Assembly: GCA_017440425.1 (NCBI GenBank)
Contig: JAFSHJ010000328.1
Coordinates: forward strand, 1 to 5,096
Length of the DNA stretch: 5,096 nucleotides
Reading direction: 5' to 3'
From: Oscillospiraceae bacterium
GTDB taxonomy: Bacteria; Bacillota; Clostridia; Oscillospirales; Ruminococcaceae
Under the pieces are notes generated by a model, which had not been told where the DNA came from, ran no database searches, and saw only the letters and a program-made list of their open reading frames with translations. A program made the position numbers and the translations under genes. Positions 4,306 to 5,096 of this stretch are shown one piece after another; the stretch's first letter is position 1; each line of letters opens with the position of its first letter.

Positions 4306-5096
4306 TTGAACAACCTCACAGTAAGAGAGAGAACACAGCAGCAGGAGCTCATCACCTTGTCGGAATATGCCTGCAAGTCTGTTGAAAGCAAGGGAAGAGA
4401 CAGGACGGAAGAGCCCTGCCCCATCAGTACCGATTTTCAACGGGACAGAGACAGGATACTCCATTGCAAATCCTACCGCAGACTGATGCACAAAACCCAG
4501 GTGTTTCTCTGCCCGGTGGACGACCACTACCGCACAAGGCTCACCCACACAATGGAGGTATCGCAGATAGCAAGGACCATTGCAAGAGCCCTTCGCCTTA
4601 ACGAGGACCTCACCGAGGCCATTGCTTTGGGACACGATCTGGGCCACACACCCTTCGGTCACGCAGGTGAGCGCAAGCTGGATCAGATCGACCCCAACGG
4701 CTATAAGCACTATCAACAGAGCGTGAGAGTTGTGGAGAGGCTGGAGAATTCCGGCAGAGGTCTCAACCTCACAGAGGAGGTCCGCAACGGAATTATGTGC
4801 CACACAGAGGGCAGGCAGGCGGATACGCTTGAAGGCAGGGTGGTGCGCATTTCGGATAAAATTGCCTACATCAACCACGATATCGATGATGCCATCCGTG
4901 CAGGGGTGCTCAGCGAGGAAGAGCTTCCCGCAAGCTGCCGCAGCGTGCTGGGCGGCAGAAAGACAGCACGCATCACCACAATGGTCACCGCCATCGTGGA
5001 GGCTTCGCAGGACAAGCCGGATATCATCATCCCGTCGGAGATATACAGCGAGTTCCAAAAGCTGACGGCATTCATGTTCGAAGCCGTTTACACCAA
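4306..5096 (+). CDS. dgt: dGTPase-like HD-domain triphosphohydrolase, 3' end outside window
   Basis: Enzymes of this family hydrolyse dNTPs (dGTP in the founding E. coli enzyme) to the nucleoside and tripolyphosphate, using a metal ion bound by an HD domain. The 263 visible residues cover about three quarters of the short Gram-positive class (about 330-345). Diagnostic segments are EEPCPISTDFQRDRDRILH (35-53), YRRLMHKTQVF (57-67), TRLTHTMEVSQIARTIARAL (78-97), GHDLGHTPFGHAGE (109-122) and VRISDKIAYINHDIDDAI (180-197). The metal ligands of the H...HD...D motif are His81, His110-Asp111 and Asp184, all intact. The TTG start at 4306 is chosen because it follows GGTGAT and gives the family N-terminus NNLTVRERT. 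No in-frame ATG exists between the yigZ stop and Met61. True substrates in this short class vary and can include several dNTPs with allosteric control, so dGTP specificity is not assured. In many Clostridia the next genes are dnaG and rpoD. That lies beyond this window. Confidence 0.93.
   Translation, partial: MNNLTVRERTQQQELITLSEYACKSVESKGRDRTEEPCPISTDFQRDRDRILHCKSYRRLMHKTQVFLCPVDDHYRTRLTHTMEVSQIARTIARALRLNEDLTEAIALGHDLGHTPFGHAGERKLDQIDPNGYKHYQQSVRVVERLENSGRGLNLTEEVRNGIMCHTEGRQADTLEGRVVRISDKIAYINHDIDDAIRAGVLSEEELPASCRSVLGGRKTARITTMVTAIVEASQDKPDIIIPSEIYSEFQKLTAFMFEAVYT

Noticed and set aside
4201..5058. 285-codon minus-strand frame antisense to the dGTPase gene
   Set aside because: The plus-strand frame encodes an unmistakable HD-domain hydrolase with intact metal ligands. 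The antisense product matches no family I recognise and ends in a hydrophobic stretch translated from the A/T-rich intergenic gap.
1..5096. Search for mobile elements, CRISPR arrays, phage or defence genes
   Set aside because: No transposase, integrase, terminal repeats, repeat-spacer pattern or defence-related domain is visible. All genes are common housekeeping families with similar base composition.

Overview
The window looks like an ordinary housekeeping stretch of a low-to-mid GC Firmicute, most likely of the class Clostridia (Oscillospiraceae/Ruminococcus-like). I infer this from strong AGGAGG-type ribosome binding sites, TTG start codons, encoded CCA on a tRNA, very A/T-rich intergenic DNA beside GC-richer genes, U-tract hairpin terminators, and a short Gram-positive-type dGTPase-like protein with the N-terminal pattern I associate with Clostridia. 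I could not confirm the taxon by search.

Layout, left to right. At 1-241 on the minus strand is a tRNA operon (tRNA-Val, then tRNA-Asp cut by the window edge), driven by a perfect consensus promoter with an A/T-rich upstream element. At 292-1489 on the minus strand is galM (aldose 1-epimerase), with its own promoter and terminator. At 1434-3082 on the plus strand is a comM/yifB-type AAA+ ATPase gene with a perfect consensus promoter. At 3161-3548 on the plus strand is rpmE (ribosomal protein L31, zinc-binding form), a single-gene unit with its own promoter and two successive hairpins downstream. At 3592-5096 on the plus strand are a YigZ/IMPACT-family gene and the first three quarters of a dGTPase-like HD hydrolase gene, probably co-transcribed.

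The genes do not form one pathway. They cover translation (tRNAs, L31), hexose entry into metabolism (GalM), DNA processing (ComM-like helicase), dNTP hydrolysis (dGTPase-like) and a conserved protein of uncertain role (YigZ). The most distinctive structure is regulatory. The galM and comM promoters are interlocked head to head, share the palindrome TATAATTATA as overlapping -10 boxes, and so should exclude one another. I found no mobile element, CRISPR array, defence system or clearly new system. The long open frames antisense to galM, comM and dgt are best explained as coding shadows.
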